Below are positions 9,347 through 17,644 of a stretch of 58,103 nucleotides of DNA, piece after piece. The translations under genes were made by a program, and so were the position numbers. How positions within the stretch are numbered: the stretch's first letter is position 1; each line of letters starts with the position of its first letter. The notes under the pieces are model-generated. The model was given only the letters and a program-made list of their open reading frames with translations. It did not search any database and was not told the DNA's origin. The DNA lies in NCBI GenBank assembly GCA_012520505.1, contig JAAYOC010000015.1, forward strand, positions 1-58,103, read 5' to 3'. Source of the stretch: Oscillospiraceae bacterium (lineage in GTDB: Bacteria; Bacillota; Clostridia; Oscillospirales; Acutalibacteraceae).

Positions 9347-10444
9347 TTAAAAATCATCTATTGTTTGCTGTGAATCATCTATTTCTTGTTGTAAATTTTT
9401 TATTTTTTGTTGTGGTTCTTCCTGTTCAGCACCTAAATGTTTATAACCCAGATGCGTTACAATTCTTCCTCTAGGTGTACGAGCAAGAAATCCAACCTGC
9501 ATCAAATAAGGTTCATAAATATCTTCAATAGTAATTGTTTCTTCTCCTATTGCAGCTGCAATGGCTTCAATTCCTACAGGACCACCATTAAAGTTTTCAA
9601 TCATTACTCTAAGGAGCATTCGGTCAATGTTATCAAGACCAAGTGAATCAACTTCCATCTTTGCAAGACAAAGGTCTGCAATTTCTTTTGTAATGACTCC
9701 ATCACCCAAAACATCTGCAAAGTCTCTTGCACGTTTTAAGAAGCGATTTGCAATTCTTGGCGTTCCTCTTGAACGAACGGCAATTTCATGGGCACCTGCA
9801 TCATCAATGGCAATATCAAGGACAACTGCTGAACGCTTAACAATAGTTGAAAGTTCATCCGGACTATAAAGTTCAAGACGGAAAATAACACCGAATCTGT
9901 CGCGAAGCGGTGCTGAAAGTTGTCCGGCTCTTGTTGTAGCACCAATCAATGTAAATTTCGGCAATTCAAGACGAATTGAGCGAGCCGATGGACCTTTGCC
10001 AATTATAATATCAATTGCATTATCTTCCAGTGCAGGATAAAGTATTTCTTCAACCGTTTTTGATAAGCGATGTATTTCATCAATAAATAAAATATCGCCG
10101 TCATTCAAATTAGTAAGTATAGCTACAAGGTCACCTTGCTTTTCAATAGCCGGTCCGGAAGTAACTCTAAAATTTACACCCAATTCATTGGCAATAATGC
10201 CGGCGAGCGTAGTTTTACCAAGTCCCGGAGGTCCATAGAGAAGTATGTGGTCAATTGACTCGCCTCTTCCCTTTGCGGCATCTATATAAACTTTAAGATT
10301 TTCTTTAACTTTTTCCTGTCCAATATATCCATCAAAAGTGCGTGGTCGAAGTGAATTTTCAACTACAGCATCCTCTTTCTCAGTATAGTCAGGAGTTACG
10401 AGCCTGTTTTCATAATCCATTTCATCAGAAAATTGAATTGCCAA
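9347..10444 (-). CDS. ruvB: Holliday junction branch migration helicase RuvB with a repeated C-terminal tail
   Basis: Hexameric AAA+ motor that, with RuvA, drives branch migration of Holliday junctions. Walker A is [12 protein letters not shown], Walker [10 protein letters not shown], sensor 1 LIGATTRAG and the arginine-finger region RDRFG. A winged-helix domain at the end includes [13 protein letters not shown]. At 365 residues it is longer than usual. The extra tail is three seven-residue units, [14 protein letters not shown] and QQTIDDF, encoded by three consecutive 21-nt repeats (9350-9412). Transcribed after ruvA, 15 nt downstream. Confidence 0.96.
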   Translation of the reverse strand: MAIQFSDEMDYENRLVTPDYTEKEDAVVENSLRPRTFDGYIGQEKVKENLKVYIDAAKGRGESIDHILLYGPPGLGKTTLAGIIANELGVNFRVTSGPAIEKQGDLVAILTNLNDGDILFIDEIHRLSKTVEEILYPALEDNAIDIIIGKGPSARSIRLELPKFTLIGATTRAGQLSAPLRDRFGVIFRLELYSPDELSTIVKRSAVVLDIAIDDAGAHEIAVRSRGTPRIANRFLKRARDFADVLGDGVITKEIADLCLAKMEVDSLGLDNIDRMLLRVMIENFNGGPVGIEAIAAAIGEETITIEDIYEPYLMQVGFLARTPRGRIVTHLGYKHLGAEQEEPQQKIKNLQQEIDDSQQTIDDF

Positions 10445-10459
10445 ATCATTTACTCCTTC

Positions 10460-11059
10460 CTATATGAACTGTTTAAGTGCTTGTTTAATTATAGTCTCTG
10501 TATCAGCTGTCTGGTCACATTTGCCAACGGCAATTGCTGCTTCCGACTGACTATATCCAAGCATTACAAGTGCAGAAACGGCTTCTGCAACTGAACTTCT
10601 GCCCACACTCGCAGCGGTAGTACTCGCAGCTGAAAGAATGTCAGCTGAATCAGAAATTTTAGCTACCTTATCACGAAGCTCCAGCACTATGCGTTGCCCA
10701 ACCTTAGGACCTACGCCTTGTGCCGCTGTAATTGCTTTCGCGTCTCCACTTGCGATTGCAAGAAAAAGTTGTGATGGTGTGAGAGCAGATAAAATTGAAA
10801 GACCGACTTTAGGACCTACCCCGGACACTGAAGTAAGCATCTTAAAAGCATCCAATTCATCTTTAGAAAAAAAACCATAGAGGTCCGCTGCATCCTGAGT
10901 AATCTTTAGATATGTGTAAAGAGTTACCTTTGAGCCAAGAGGACCTAATTCTCTAAGTGTATTAAAACTAACGTTACATAAATAAGCTACACCTTGGCAG
11001 TCTACTGCAACTTGATTATTTTCCGTTACTGTTAATTCACCTGTTAAACTGTATAACAT
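10460..11059 (-). CDS. ruvA: Holliday junction DNA helicase subunit RuvA
   Basis: Tetrameric protein that binds Holliday junctions and recruits RuvB. It shows an N-terminal OB fold (residues about 1-65) and two helix-hairpin-helix motifs, VSGVGPKVGLSILSAL and AQGVGPKVGQRIVLELRDK. After an Ala/Ser-rich linker there is a C-terminal RuvB-binding helical domain (VAEAVSALVMLGYSQSEA). Length 199 residues is typical. It lies between ruvC and ruvB on the same strand. Confidence 0.96.
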   Translation of the reverse strand: MLYSLTGELTVTENNQVAVDCQGVAYLCNVSFNTLRELGPLGSKVTLYTYLKITQDAADLYGFFSKDELDAFKMLTSVSGVGPKVGLSILSALTPSQLFLAIASGDAKAITAAQGVGPKVGQRIVLELRDKVAKISDSADILSAASTTAASVGRSSVAEAVSALVMLGYSQSEAAIAVGKCDQTADTETIIKQALKQFI

Positions 11060-11145
11060 TAGTATCTCCTATGTTTTATTTATATTCTCTGTGTTGTTTT
11101 TTGTGCATTTTACATTGTCTTTTCGTTTTTACCATTTTGAAATTA

Positions 11146-11670
11146 TCAAATACCTTTTCTTTCCTTTAAAGTATTCTTACCAGGTGCGGCAGAAAGACCC
11201 GACCCGCCGACATGAGCATGGCAAATTGCCACTGCCAGTGCGTCGGCTGTGTCGTCCGGTTTTGGAGCTTTTTCAAGTCCCAAAATCCTCTTAGTCATTT
11301 CCATTACCTGTTTCTTTTCAGCTCTGCCATAACCTACAACAGCCTGTTTCACCTGAAGCGGTGTGTACTCAAAAACCGGAACATAATTTTGTTCTGCCGC
11401 TAAAAGCAAAACGCCTCTGGCTTGTGCAACATCAATTGCCGTTGTTCTATTCGTTTGAAAGAACAACTTTTCCATTGCCACCGCCTCCGGCTTAGTGCTC
11501 TTGATAATATAATCAATATCTTGATAAATTTCTTCAAGGCGTTTTGGAAAAGGTCTACCGGCTTGAGTTGTTATAGCTCCAAAGTCGACTATTGAAAACT
11601 TTACACCATCAAAATCAAGAACTCCCCATCCTACAATTGCATATCCGGGGTCAATTCCAAGAATTCTCAC
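11146..11670 (-). CDS. ruvC: Crossover junction endodeoxyribonuclease RuvC
   Basis: Dimeric nuclease that resolves Holliday junctions by paired nicks. Catalytic acids appear in ILGIDPG (first Asp), VAMEKLF (Glu) and the pair in PDDTADALAVAICH. I chose the GTG at 11670 because GGAGGTG lies 7 nt upstream and the protein then begins at the family's normal position; an upstream ATG at 11703 would add 11 residues. The C terminus has a short Gly/Ser/Lys-rich extension. First gene of the long leftward operon. Confidence 0.95.
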   Translation of the reverse strand: MRILGIDPGYAIVGWGVLDFDGVKFSIVDFGAITTQAGRPFPKRLEEIYQDIDYIIKSTKPEAVAMEKLFFQTNRTTAIDVAQARGVLLLAAEQNYVPVFEYTPLQVKQAVVGYGRAEKKQVMEMTKRILGLEKAPKPDDTADALAVAICHAHVGGSGLSAAPGKNTLKERKGI

Positions 11671-11723
11671 GACTTTCACCTCCGAAAAAACGGACATAAC
11701 CATGTGTTAAAAATAACCACTGT

Positions 11724-11752
11724 ATTATAACATAATAACATATAAATAACAA
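11724..11752 (-). promoter_or_regulatory. Probable ruvC promoter
   Basis: The -10 is a perfect TATAAT (11729-11724) and the -35 is TTGTTA (11752-11747), with 17 nt between. It is the only good promoter seen ahead of the ruvC-to-clpC run of genes. Confidence 0.6.
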
Positions 11753-11763
11753 TCAAATAACGA

Positions 11764-11796
11764 CAAAAAAGGGCGCCTTTTGTCGCCCTTTTTTTG
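11764..11796. terminator. Intrinsic terminator (usable from both strands)
   Basis: Stem AAAAAAGGGCG / CGCCCTTTTTT with an 8-nt loop. On the minus strand it closes the transcript ending with the 100-residue membrane protein at 11870. Confidence 0.85.
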
Positions 11797-11869
11797 TATC
11801 TATTAAACATAGCAAAAACAAGAATGTTTTCTGAAATATATTCTCTATATATTCTCCATATTGGTCATA

Positions 11870-12172
11870 TTAATGCTTAAAGCGTGCTTCTTGTTCGGCT
11901 GTTCTAACAAAATCAGCATCCGTAAATGTTTCAGACTTCATCTTCAAAATTAGCGGAAGCCACCATGTGAAACCAAAGGTCATACATAAAACAACACTTT
12001 CGGGAATTGATTTTCCATATTTGCGTCCGGTTTCAAGACCGATAACTGCAAGTTCTATGATATGTGCGATAGCTTGAAAAAGAATACCCTTTGGATCTTT
12101 CTCAGTAATTATTCGCTTTGCTCCTATAATCCAAAGAATGCCACTGTAAACATATCCAATAAGTACAAGCAT
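11870..12172 (-). CDS. Small membrane protein, paralogue of the adjacent upstream gene
   Basis: Not recognised with confidence. It is 100 residues with about three membrane segments, a conserved His-x-x-Glu pair (AHIIELAVIG) in one helix and a C-terminal FGFTWWLPL motif. The neighbour at 12189 has the same His-x-x-Glu and FGFVWWLPL at the same spacing, so the two arose by tandem duplication. The pattern faintly resembles the DUF4499/TMEM254 family of small membrane proteins, which is only a guess. It ends the operon before the terminator at 11764. Confidence 0.7.
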   Translation of the reverse strand: MLVLIGYVYSGILWIIGAKRIITEKDPKGILFQAIAHIIELAVIGLETGRKYGKSIPESVVLCMTFGFTWWLPLILKMKSETFTDADFVRTAEQEARFKH

Positions 12173-12188
12173 AATTATTCCTCCAAAA

Positions 12189-12467
12189 TTAATCCAGTTC
12201 TATTTGACCTGTTTTGACCTTAAGCGGAAGCCACCAAACAAAACCAAAAATTAAACACATAACAATACTATAAACCAGTGCTTCGCCACCTTTTAGTCCA
12301 GCCTTAATACCGATAGGAAGCTCCATAGCATGTAAAGTGATAAGAATAATTGTTACCCATGGATTACCTAAAATTGCAAAAACTGCACCGGCTATCCATG
12401 CAAGAATTATAAGTGCATAATTAATACGTTCGATTTTCGTAACAAAATTTAATAAAAACTTTTTCAT
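12189..12467 (-). CDS. Small membrane protein, paralogue of the adjacent downstream gene
   Basis: Function unknown. It is 92 residues with an amphipathic start (MKKFLLNFVTKIERI), about three hydrophobic helices, His-x-x-Glu in LHAMELPIG and the shared FGFVWWLPL motif near the end. The ribosome site AGGTGA is 6 nt before the ATG. It lies 16 nt upstream of its paralogue and follows the DUF362 gene after a 100-nt AT-rich spacer. A two-subunit membrane complex is possible, inferred from context only. Confidence 0.7.
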   Translation of the reverse strand: MKKFLLNFVTKIERINYALIILAWIAGAVFAILGNPWVTIILITLHAMELPIGIKAGLKGGEALVYSIVMCLIFGFVWWLPLKVKTGQIELD

Positions 12468-12567
12468 GAAATCACCTCATACTTTGTTTGTACGTATTTT
12501 ACGTATCTTTGTTCGAACATGTTCGTACACATTTCTGTATACTGGAACAAGAAACTTGTTAAAACAA
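12468..12567. repeat. AT-rich spacer with small inverted and direct repeats
   Basis: Contains GTACGTATTTTACGTATC and TTCGAACATGTTCG, two nearby palindrome-like stretches, and repeats of AACAAGAAA type that adjoin the 3' end of the DUF362 gene. No promoter of its own could be supported. Confidence 0.4.
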
Positions 12568-14223
12568 TTAAAACAAGAAATTTGCAAGAAGACGAACATC
12601 TTTCATTGCTTCTATTCTCTGCTTTCTTGTCAAAGGTGGAATTGGAGCCGGAATCCAATCCTCTTTTATATCTTTATCTGATAATTCTGAAATGGTAAAA
12701 AGCCCATCATCATAAGCATCAAAACGATGTTCTGTTGGAAGTCCCTTTGCTGCTAAAACAAGTTTTATTACATACTTACGCATAACACCCGCAAGAATTA
12801 ATGGTAGGTTGTTTAAATCAAATTGACCCGGAAGACAAGGCATCATCGCAATAAACAACCTGGCTGCAAGGTTATTTACTTCACCACAACCACGGATAAA
12901 TAAACCTTTTGTAGCAGCATCCTTAGCAGGTTTAGAGCACTCTCCACAAACATAAGTGATTCCGGGTAAAGCTTTCAGTTCTTCAAGAGTATAAGGTCTT
13001 CCTTCTCTATCAAGCCAGTACTTTACCCCGTTAAATTCAGCACCGTTTCCGACGATTACGTTAAGTTTTCTATTCTTGTTAAGCGGATAGGAATATGAAC
13101 CATACATAATCTCAAAAGTTGTACCCATTGAAGCAACACAACCGCCGCCGCAAGTAGCCTCCATTTCAATGGCAAAATCTCTACCTTTTGGCTCAAGCGA
13201 TGTAAGTTTTGGCGCACGTTCATTTGTGTGTCCAACATAATACTTAACTCCCGGCCAATTCTTTTCAAAACGTTCAGTAATCAAAGATTGTTCAGCCGGC
13301 ATAAAAGGAGTCACTTCCTTTTCACCGATAACTTTAACTTTCTTATCTCCAAATCCACGTTTTCCCGCTTCAATTAAAAGTTTATTCTTTGACGGATCAA
13401 ATCCCATCATTTCAGTTACTACTCTATCAACCTCAACAGAATTCGTGCCTGTAACAATTTTATCAACTATGACCGGAATATTCGGTCCTGGTGTGTTTCC
13501 GCAACCACCAATAATACCGTCAACAACAGTAAGGTCAGGCTTAAACAGATAAAGTAGGTCAGCAAGTTTTTTATCAATTTGCCATGTATGGTTTCTATAA
13601 CGCATATTACAAGAAAAAGTGCCCATAGCATTTTTAAAACCTAAAGTAACACCGGTATAAATATTAGTTTTCATCTTAGGAACGGATACATAGAGACGTT
13701 CGCCTCTTATTACTTCAGATATAATTTTTGGAACATATACTTCTTTTCCAACCTCAGCATGTGGACAATAATAACGATCAGTTGGCTCTTCTTCAAAATA
13801 AACTATTCCTGCACCATATTTTTTTGCGATTCTATCATAGCCGGAAATCCTGGCATATGCCCAAGTTACAAGACCTGAACCCTCACCGATAATAATATCT
13901 GAGCATATTTCTGAAAGAACTTCCATTACCGCATCAAAAACTCGCGGGTCAGTAGTTTGTGGTACATCGTAATCATAACGATATCCGCCTTTTGGCGTAA
14001 CAAACACAAGGTTAGGTTTGATAAGAACCTTTTGTCCCCTAAACTTATCTTTCCATTTTGTCTCTTTATCAAGATCTTCAAGGCTTTGTCTTACAGTAGC
14101 TTTAATAGCTTTTACATCTGCTCTGTCCTCATAAGATTGTCTACCATAATCATATGGCAGTGAAACAAGGTTATGAAAATAATTAAGCGCCGGAGCCTTA
14201 GTAATGACCACCGCATTTTTCAT
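12568..14223 (-). CDS. DUF362 domain protein with conserved cysteines
   Basis: DUF362 proteins are uncharacterised and often accompany iron-sulfur modules. Visible are the N-terminal family motif VLIKPNLV (about 66-72), IIIGEGSG (about 110-116) and a Lys/Asn-rich core (SVPKMKTN, LGFKNAMGTF). A second half carries clustered cysteines, Cys358/Cys362 (CGGGC), Cys426/Cys429 (CGEC) and Cys446, which may bind a metal or cluster. No separate ferredoxin domain with CxxCxxC is present. At 551 residues it is long for the family. The ribosome site GGGGGAAG precedes the ATG. It is followed by the paired membrane proteins and preceded by a hydrolase gene. Confidence 0.8.
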   Translation of the reverse strand: MKNAVVITKAPALNYFHNLVSLPYDYGRQSYEDRADVKAIKATVRQSLEDLDKETKWKDKFRGQKVLIKPNLVFVTPKGGYRYDYDVPQTTDPRVFDAVMEVLSEICSDIIIGEGSGLVTWAYARISGYDRIAKKYGAGIVYFEEEPTDRYYCPHAEVGKEVYVPKIISEVIRGERLYVSVPKMKTNIYTGVTLGFKNAMGTFSCNMRYRNHTWQIDKKLADLLYLFKPDLTVVDGIIGGCGNTPGPNIPVIVDKIVTGTNSVEVDRVVTEMMGFDPSKNKLLIEAGKRGFGDKKVKVIGEKEVTPFMPAEQSLITERFEKNWPGVKYYVGHTNERAPKLTSLEPKGRDFAIEMEATCGGGCVASMGTTFEIMYGSYSYPLNKNRKLNVIVGNGAEFNGVKYWLDREGRPYTLEELKALPGITYVCGECSKPAKDAATKGLFIRGCGEVNNLAARLFIAMMPCLPGQFDLNNLPLILAGVMRKYVIKLVLAAKGLPTEHRFDAYDDGLFTISELSDKDIKEDWIPAPIPPLTRKQRIEAMKDVRLLANFLF

Positions 14224-14314
14224 AATACTTCCCCCAATTTATACACCTAACTCTAAGTCAGTCGTTTCTGTTATTTCTATTGCCTTACTATTTTTATTAT
14301 TTTGTGGCTTTCAC

Positions 14315-14359
14315 TATTTTTACTGTTTTTACTGTTCTTACTGTTTTTACTGTTTTTTG
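14315..14359. repeat. 9-nt tandem repeat, five copies
   Basis: Units on the + strand are TATTTTTAC, TGTTTTTAC, TGTTCTTAC, TGTTTTTAC and TGTTTTTTG in direct succession, embedded in a longer T-rich spacer between the hydrolase stop (14391) and the DUF362 start (14223). Confidence 0.85.
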
Positions 14360-14390
14360 TTATTTTTATTATTTTCGTCGTCTTTATTTA

Positions 14391-15353
14391 TTATTTTTCT
14401 AAAACTTTAGCATTAAGCCAATCAGCCGTATATTTCATGCACTTTTTCGACTCTTTTGTACGTGAAAGAAGCATAAAATCATGGAAGCTGTTTGGAAAGG
14501 CACGGCCCTCATAAAAATCATGTGGGACTCCAGCCTTTTCAAGATACTCAACCATCCATTTTGACTGAAAAATTGTCATAACATCAATCATACCATTCAC
14601 AACAAGAACATTATTTGCTTTTTCATTGATAAATGGAGTAGGGCTCAAATATTTATAGAGTGGATGATTTCTAGGTTTTTTCATATTTGTAAACTTTTGC
14701 ATCATTGCACGACCAACCGGCATATAATTATAAAAATCTACTTTGTAGATACCACAATTCATAACATAACCCTTTGGTAAAAATGATGGTCTTTCAACAC
14801 CTAAAGCTTCTGCATATTCATCTGAACAAAAACATGCAGCTACACAAGCTGTCATATGAGCACCGGCTGAATCGCCCGAGACAAACACATTCTCAAGGTC
14901 AAGATTATATTTTTCAGCATTTTCCTCAATCCATTTAAGCGCCTCAAAATGAGTTACCATAGGATATGGCCAGAGATATGTTTCGTCGTGATTTGCCAGT
15001 GGGTCAACTGACTCAAAAAGAGCCGGAAGATCCTTTGGCGGCATTCCATAGTTGATATTCATCACAAAGAACCCTGAATCGGCAATCTGAAGGCAATAAG
15101 TTGTACTATTTGACTTATCTCCAATAATCCAACCTCCACCATGAATATTCATAAGGACCGGATACTTGCCACCCTCTTTACAATTCTTACTGTAATGAAG
15201 GTCTGCCTTACAAACTGTAGGATTAGAATCGCTAAATTCTATATCCCACTCGTCTATTACATTTGGAAAATGTCCTCTAAGATCGATAAATGGCTTCTTT
15301 GCCCAGTTATCAAGATTAAATACTTGTGCAAGAATAATTGATTCTAATGACAT
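14391..15353 (-). CDS. Alpha/beta hydrolase of the hormone-sensitive-lipase-like (HSL) family
   Basis: Serine hydrolase probably acting on a carboxyl ester or similar bond in the cytoplasm, since no signal peptide is visible. The oxyanion-hole motif HGGGW is at 71-75, the nucleophile is Ser162 in GDSAGAH, and the likely acid and base are Asp257 (NGMIDVMT) and His291 (NSFHDFML). I start at the ATG at 15353 because AGGAGG lies 7 nt upstream; a start 33 nt further up has no site. It has its own strong promoter. A second member of the family is encoded divergently at 15651. Confidence 0.88.
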   Translation of the reverse strand: MSLESIILAQVFNLDNWAKKPFIDLRGHFPNVIDEWDIEFSDSNPTVCKADLHYSKNCKEGGKYPVLMNIHGGGWIIGDKSNSTTYCLQIADSGFFVMNINYGMPPKDLPALFESVDPLANHDETYLWPYPMVTHFEALKWIEENAEKYNLDLENVFVSGDSAGAHMTACVAACFCSDEYAEALGVERPSFLPKGYVMNCGIYKVDFYNYMPVGRAMMQKFTNMKKPRNHPLYKYLSPTPFINEKANNVLVVNGMIDVMTIFQSKWMVEYLEKAGVPHDFYEGRAFPNSFHDFMLLSRTKESKKCMKYTADWLNAKVLEK

Positions 15354-15370
15354 AAATTTACCTCCTACGT

Positions 15371-15388
15371 ACTTGTGATAATACAAGT
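15371..15388. promoter_or_regulatory. Inverted repeat in the hydrolase 5' leader
   Basis: ACTTGTGATAATACAAGT has 6-nt arms around a 6-nt centre. It lies between the expected transcription start and the ribosome site of the leftward hydrolase, a place suited to an operator or leader hairpin. Confidence 0.45.
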
Positions 15389-15390
15389 AA

Positions 15391-15419
15391 ATTTTAGTAT
15401 TCTAAAATAGAAATGTCAA
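15391..15419 (-). promoter_or_regulatory. Promoter of the leftward hydrolase gene
   Basis: Consensus -35 TTGACA (15419-15414), 17-nt spacer and -10 TAAAAT (15396-15391). Confidence 0.85.
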
Positions 15420-15479
15420 CAAACTAACACAGAAAGCAACAACTAAAAAAGAAAAATAACAAACTAAAATGAAAAAACG
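15417..15479. repeat. Degenerate tandem repeat, three copies of about 21 nt
   Basis: Units begin CAACAAACTAACACAGAAAG, then CAACAACTAAAAAAGAAAAA and AACAAACTAAAATGAAAAAA. They lie just upstream of the leftward hydrolase promoter and touch its -35. Confidence 0.65.
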
Positions 15480-15590
15480 ATAGATATACAAGATATATAG
15501 ATATATTAAAACTGACACTCAATAAAAAGGGAGTACATTCTAGATAAAATGCTAAACAGTAAATAAGAAGTAATTGAGTTAAGAAAATAA

Positions 15591-15619
15591 TTGAATTAAA
15601 CATTTGTAACCTGTATAAT
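15591..15619 (+). promoter_or_regulatory. Promoter of the rightward hydrolase gene
   Basis: The -35 TTGAAT (15591-15596) and -10 TATAAT (15614-15619) are 17 nt apart, about 30 nt before the start codon. Confidence 0.75.
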
Positions 15620-15650
15620 CTAAATATGATTTTTGAAGGAGGAGAAAATT

Positions 15651-16640
15651 ATGATTAGTAAACGCGGATGGTTAGTGCGTGAATTTCTATATCACATAGC
15701 AAACCTAAACCCTGAGCGTGTAAAATCAGCTATTCCGGGTTCAAAAGGACTAGACGTCCTATTTTGGAAAACACCTAATAGAGAATTTGCACACTACACA
15801 AAAAGAACAAAAAACGGCACTAAATATGAAGTTTACTATCCTAAAAAGGGAGCTCACAAAGATAATTGTATCTATTATCTCCACGGCGGAGCGTATATTG
15901 GTAAACAGAACTGGATTTATAGATATCAATCACGCTACTATTCAAATGCTGCAGACGGTGCAACAGTAGTATACGTAAACTATAAAACAGCACCAAAACA
16001 TGTTTATCCAGCACAGCTTGACGCCGCACTTGATGTTTGGAACGAAGTTATTCTTGGAGAACTTGGCTTTAAAGCAGAAAATGTAGTCTGCGGTGGAGAA
16101 TCAGCCGGTGGCAACCTAACACTTGGTCTTATGCTAAAACTTCGCGATGAAGGCAAACCAATGCCAAGAGGTGCTTTTTGTATGTCTGCTTGGACTGATA
16201 TGACTGCATCCGGACAATCCTATGAAGAAAATTACTTAGTTGACGCAATGTTTGGAAACAGAAAAGCAACAAATCTAACCGAAGAATTACGTCAAAAATT
16301 TCTTGATTTTGACGTTTATTGTTGGACAAAAGGTGCGGACAGAAAATGTCCTTATGTTTCCCCTGTTTTCGGTGAATATCACGGCTTTCCACCTATGTTT
16401 TTCACGGTTGGAACTCATGAAATGCTCAAATCAGACACCGATACTATTGTAGAAAATCTTCTAAAACATGGTGTTGACGTAACTGTTCATTATGGTGAAG
16501 GAATGTGGCATGTATATACACTCTGGCATGGTATAGTTCCTGAGGCAACCGAATCTTTCAAAGCCCTATGTGCTTTCATAAACAAATCATTTGATTATTA
16601 CGGATATGTTTATCCAAAGAAGGAATATTTCCTTTCATAA
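15651..16640 (+). CDS. Alpha/beta hydrolase of the HSL-like family (second copy)
   Basis: Serine hydrolase with HGGAY (78-82) as oxyanion motif and Ser151 in GGESAGGN as nucleophile. Candidate acid and base are Glu257 or Asp262 in THEMLKSDTD and His287 in GMWHVY. It is cytoplasmic by the lack of a signal sequence. The start is the ATG at 15651, 8 nt after GGAGG. It is only distantly similar to the divergently encoded hydrolase at 14391, so the pair probably has different substrates. A terminator follows the stop closely. Confidence 0.88.
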   Translation: MISKRGWLVREFLYHIANLNPERVKSAIPGSKGLDVLFWKTPNREFAHYTKRTKNGTKYEVYYPKKGAHKDNCIYYLHGGAYIGKQNWIYRYQSRYYSNAADGATVVYVNYKTAPKHVYPAQLDAALDVWNEVILGELGFKAENVVCGGESAGGNLTLGLMLKLRDEGKPMPRGAFCMSAWTDMTASGQSYEENYLVDAMFGNRKATNLTEELRQKFLDFDVYCWTKGADRKCPYVSPVFGEYHGFPPMFFTVGTHEMLKSDTDTIVENLLKHGVDVTVHYGEGMWHVYTLWHGIVPEATESFKALCAFINKSFDYYGYVYPKKEYFLS

Positions 16641-16650
16641 CAGTAATTTC

Positions 16651-16680
16651 AAAAGCCCACTGCAGTGGGCTTTTATTTTT
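16651..16680. terminator. Intrinsic terminator between convergent genes
   Basis: Perfect palindrome AAAAGCCCACTGCAGTGGGC continuing TTTT, followed on the + strand by ATTTTTTATTT. It serves the hydrolase and, reversed, the membrane protein ending at 16680. Confidence 0.9.
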
Positions 16681-17294
16681 TATTTAAACAACTTTGCAAA
16701 AAGAAAACCTAAAAAAATCATTCCTTGTGCAAATAAATTTGTAAACTGAGCAATCCAATTTTTCTTTGCATCTGTACGGAAGGTCTCTCTATCATACTTC
16801 TTTCTATACAAAATCATAAATCCCATTCCAATAAATCCTAAAATAAAAAAGAAAACAGCAGGAATAGAAGTTACACTTTTAAGAGCTGAAGCCCAACATA
16901 TTGTCTTTTTAAAAGTTCCAAAAATAACACCGGCAAGTGTGATAAAAAAACCACCTGCCATAAACGGAACAAATACTTTATTGAAAACTTTTACATCGCC
17001 TTTGTCTAAACCGAGAAGAAGTTTCCATAAAACTTTACAAAAACCGCCTAAGGTAATTAAAAGGGCCCCCGTGAGTACAATCCAAAAAGTATGACCGGTA
17101 CCGGCAAGTGCTGTAGATACGATGATTCCACTACCGGCAAAAAATAATACAGGGAGCGCATCCACGAGTGCCATTGCAACTGTAAACTCTTCATATTCCT
17201 TTAAATTATCATCTTTACTGGCATTTTCTTTTCCAATTACAGATTCATTTTGACCGATAATTTCTTCTTTAGCAGTTGTCTTTTTTTCTTTCAT
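16680..17294 (-). CDS. Multi-pass membrane protein of unknown function
   Basis: Not recognised. A charged Lys/Glu-rich N-terminal stretch of about 35 residues (cytoplasmic by charge) is followed by five or six hydrophobic helices, with glycine-rich segments GALLITLGGFCK and PFMAGGFFITLAGVIFG. I start at the ATG at 17294, 8 nt after GAGG; an upstream start would add 24 basic residues without a ribosome site. It stands alone and converges on the hydrolase at 15651. The paired LTGALLITLGG and FMAGGFFITLAG segments suggest an internal duplication. Confidence 0.65.
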   Translation of the reverse strand: MKEKKTTAKEEIIGQNESVIGKENASKDDNLKEYEEFTVAMALVDALPVLFFAGSGIIVSTALAGTGHTFWIVLTGALLITLGGFCKVLWKLLLGLDKGDVKVFNKVFVPFMAGGFFITLAGVIFGTFKKTICWASALKSVTSIPAVFFFILGFIGMGFMILYRKKYDRETFRTDAKKNWIAQFTNLFAQGMIFLGFLFAKLFK

Positions 17295-17644
17295 ACTATT
17301 ATCCTCTTTGCATTCAGCTTTTAGCTTGGTTCTAGTCTTTCTAGTCTGCTTTATGAACAAATTCATTTTGCTATAAAACTATCCTTTTGTCAAGATTTTA
17401 CGTCAACTGTTTGACATCCTTTTATACTAGATTTCATTGTTTAACCGCGAGACGAAAATAAGAATAAACACGATAAGAAAAATAACAAGAACAATGCCAC
17501 CATATTTAAGACAAAATCTGGTGGTATTTTTGCTTTTTACCCAAAATTTACACTATTTTGGTATCGAATTTAACGTCCACTTATTAGAATGGAGCCGTCT
17601 AGTAGAATATGTTAAGCAAATTATCAATATTTGGAGGAAAAATT
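17295..17644. other. Intergenic region with a dyad and a stem-loop, no gene
   Basis: Divergent upstream region of the membrane protein and the surface protein. It holds an inverted pair TGTCAA (17388-17393) / TTGACA (17411-17416) that could be an operator or two -35 elements, and a weak stem-loop with arms CCACCA / TGGTGG (near 17500-17527) followed by a T-rich run on the + strand. No confident -10 was found for either gene. Confidence 0.4.

Noticed and set aside
14204-14514. Phe-rich open frames on the + strand between DUF362 and the hydrolase
   Set aside because: Produced by the T-rich 9-nt tandem repeat; no ribosome site.
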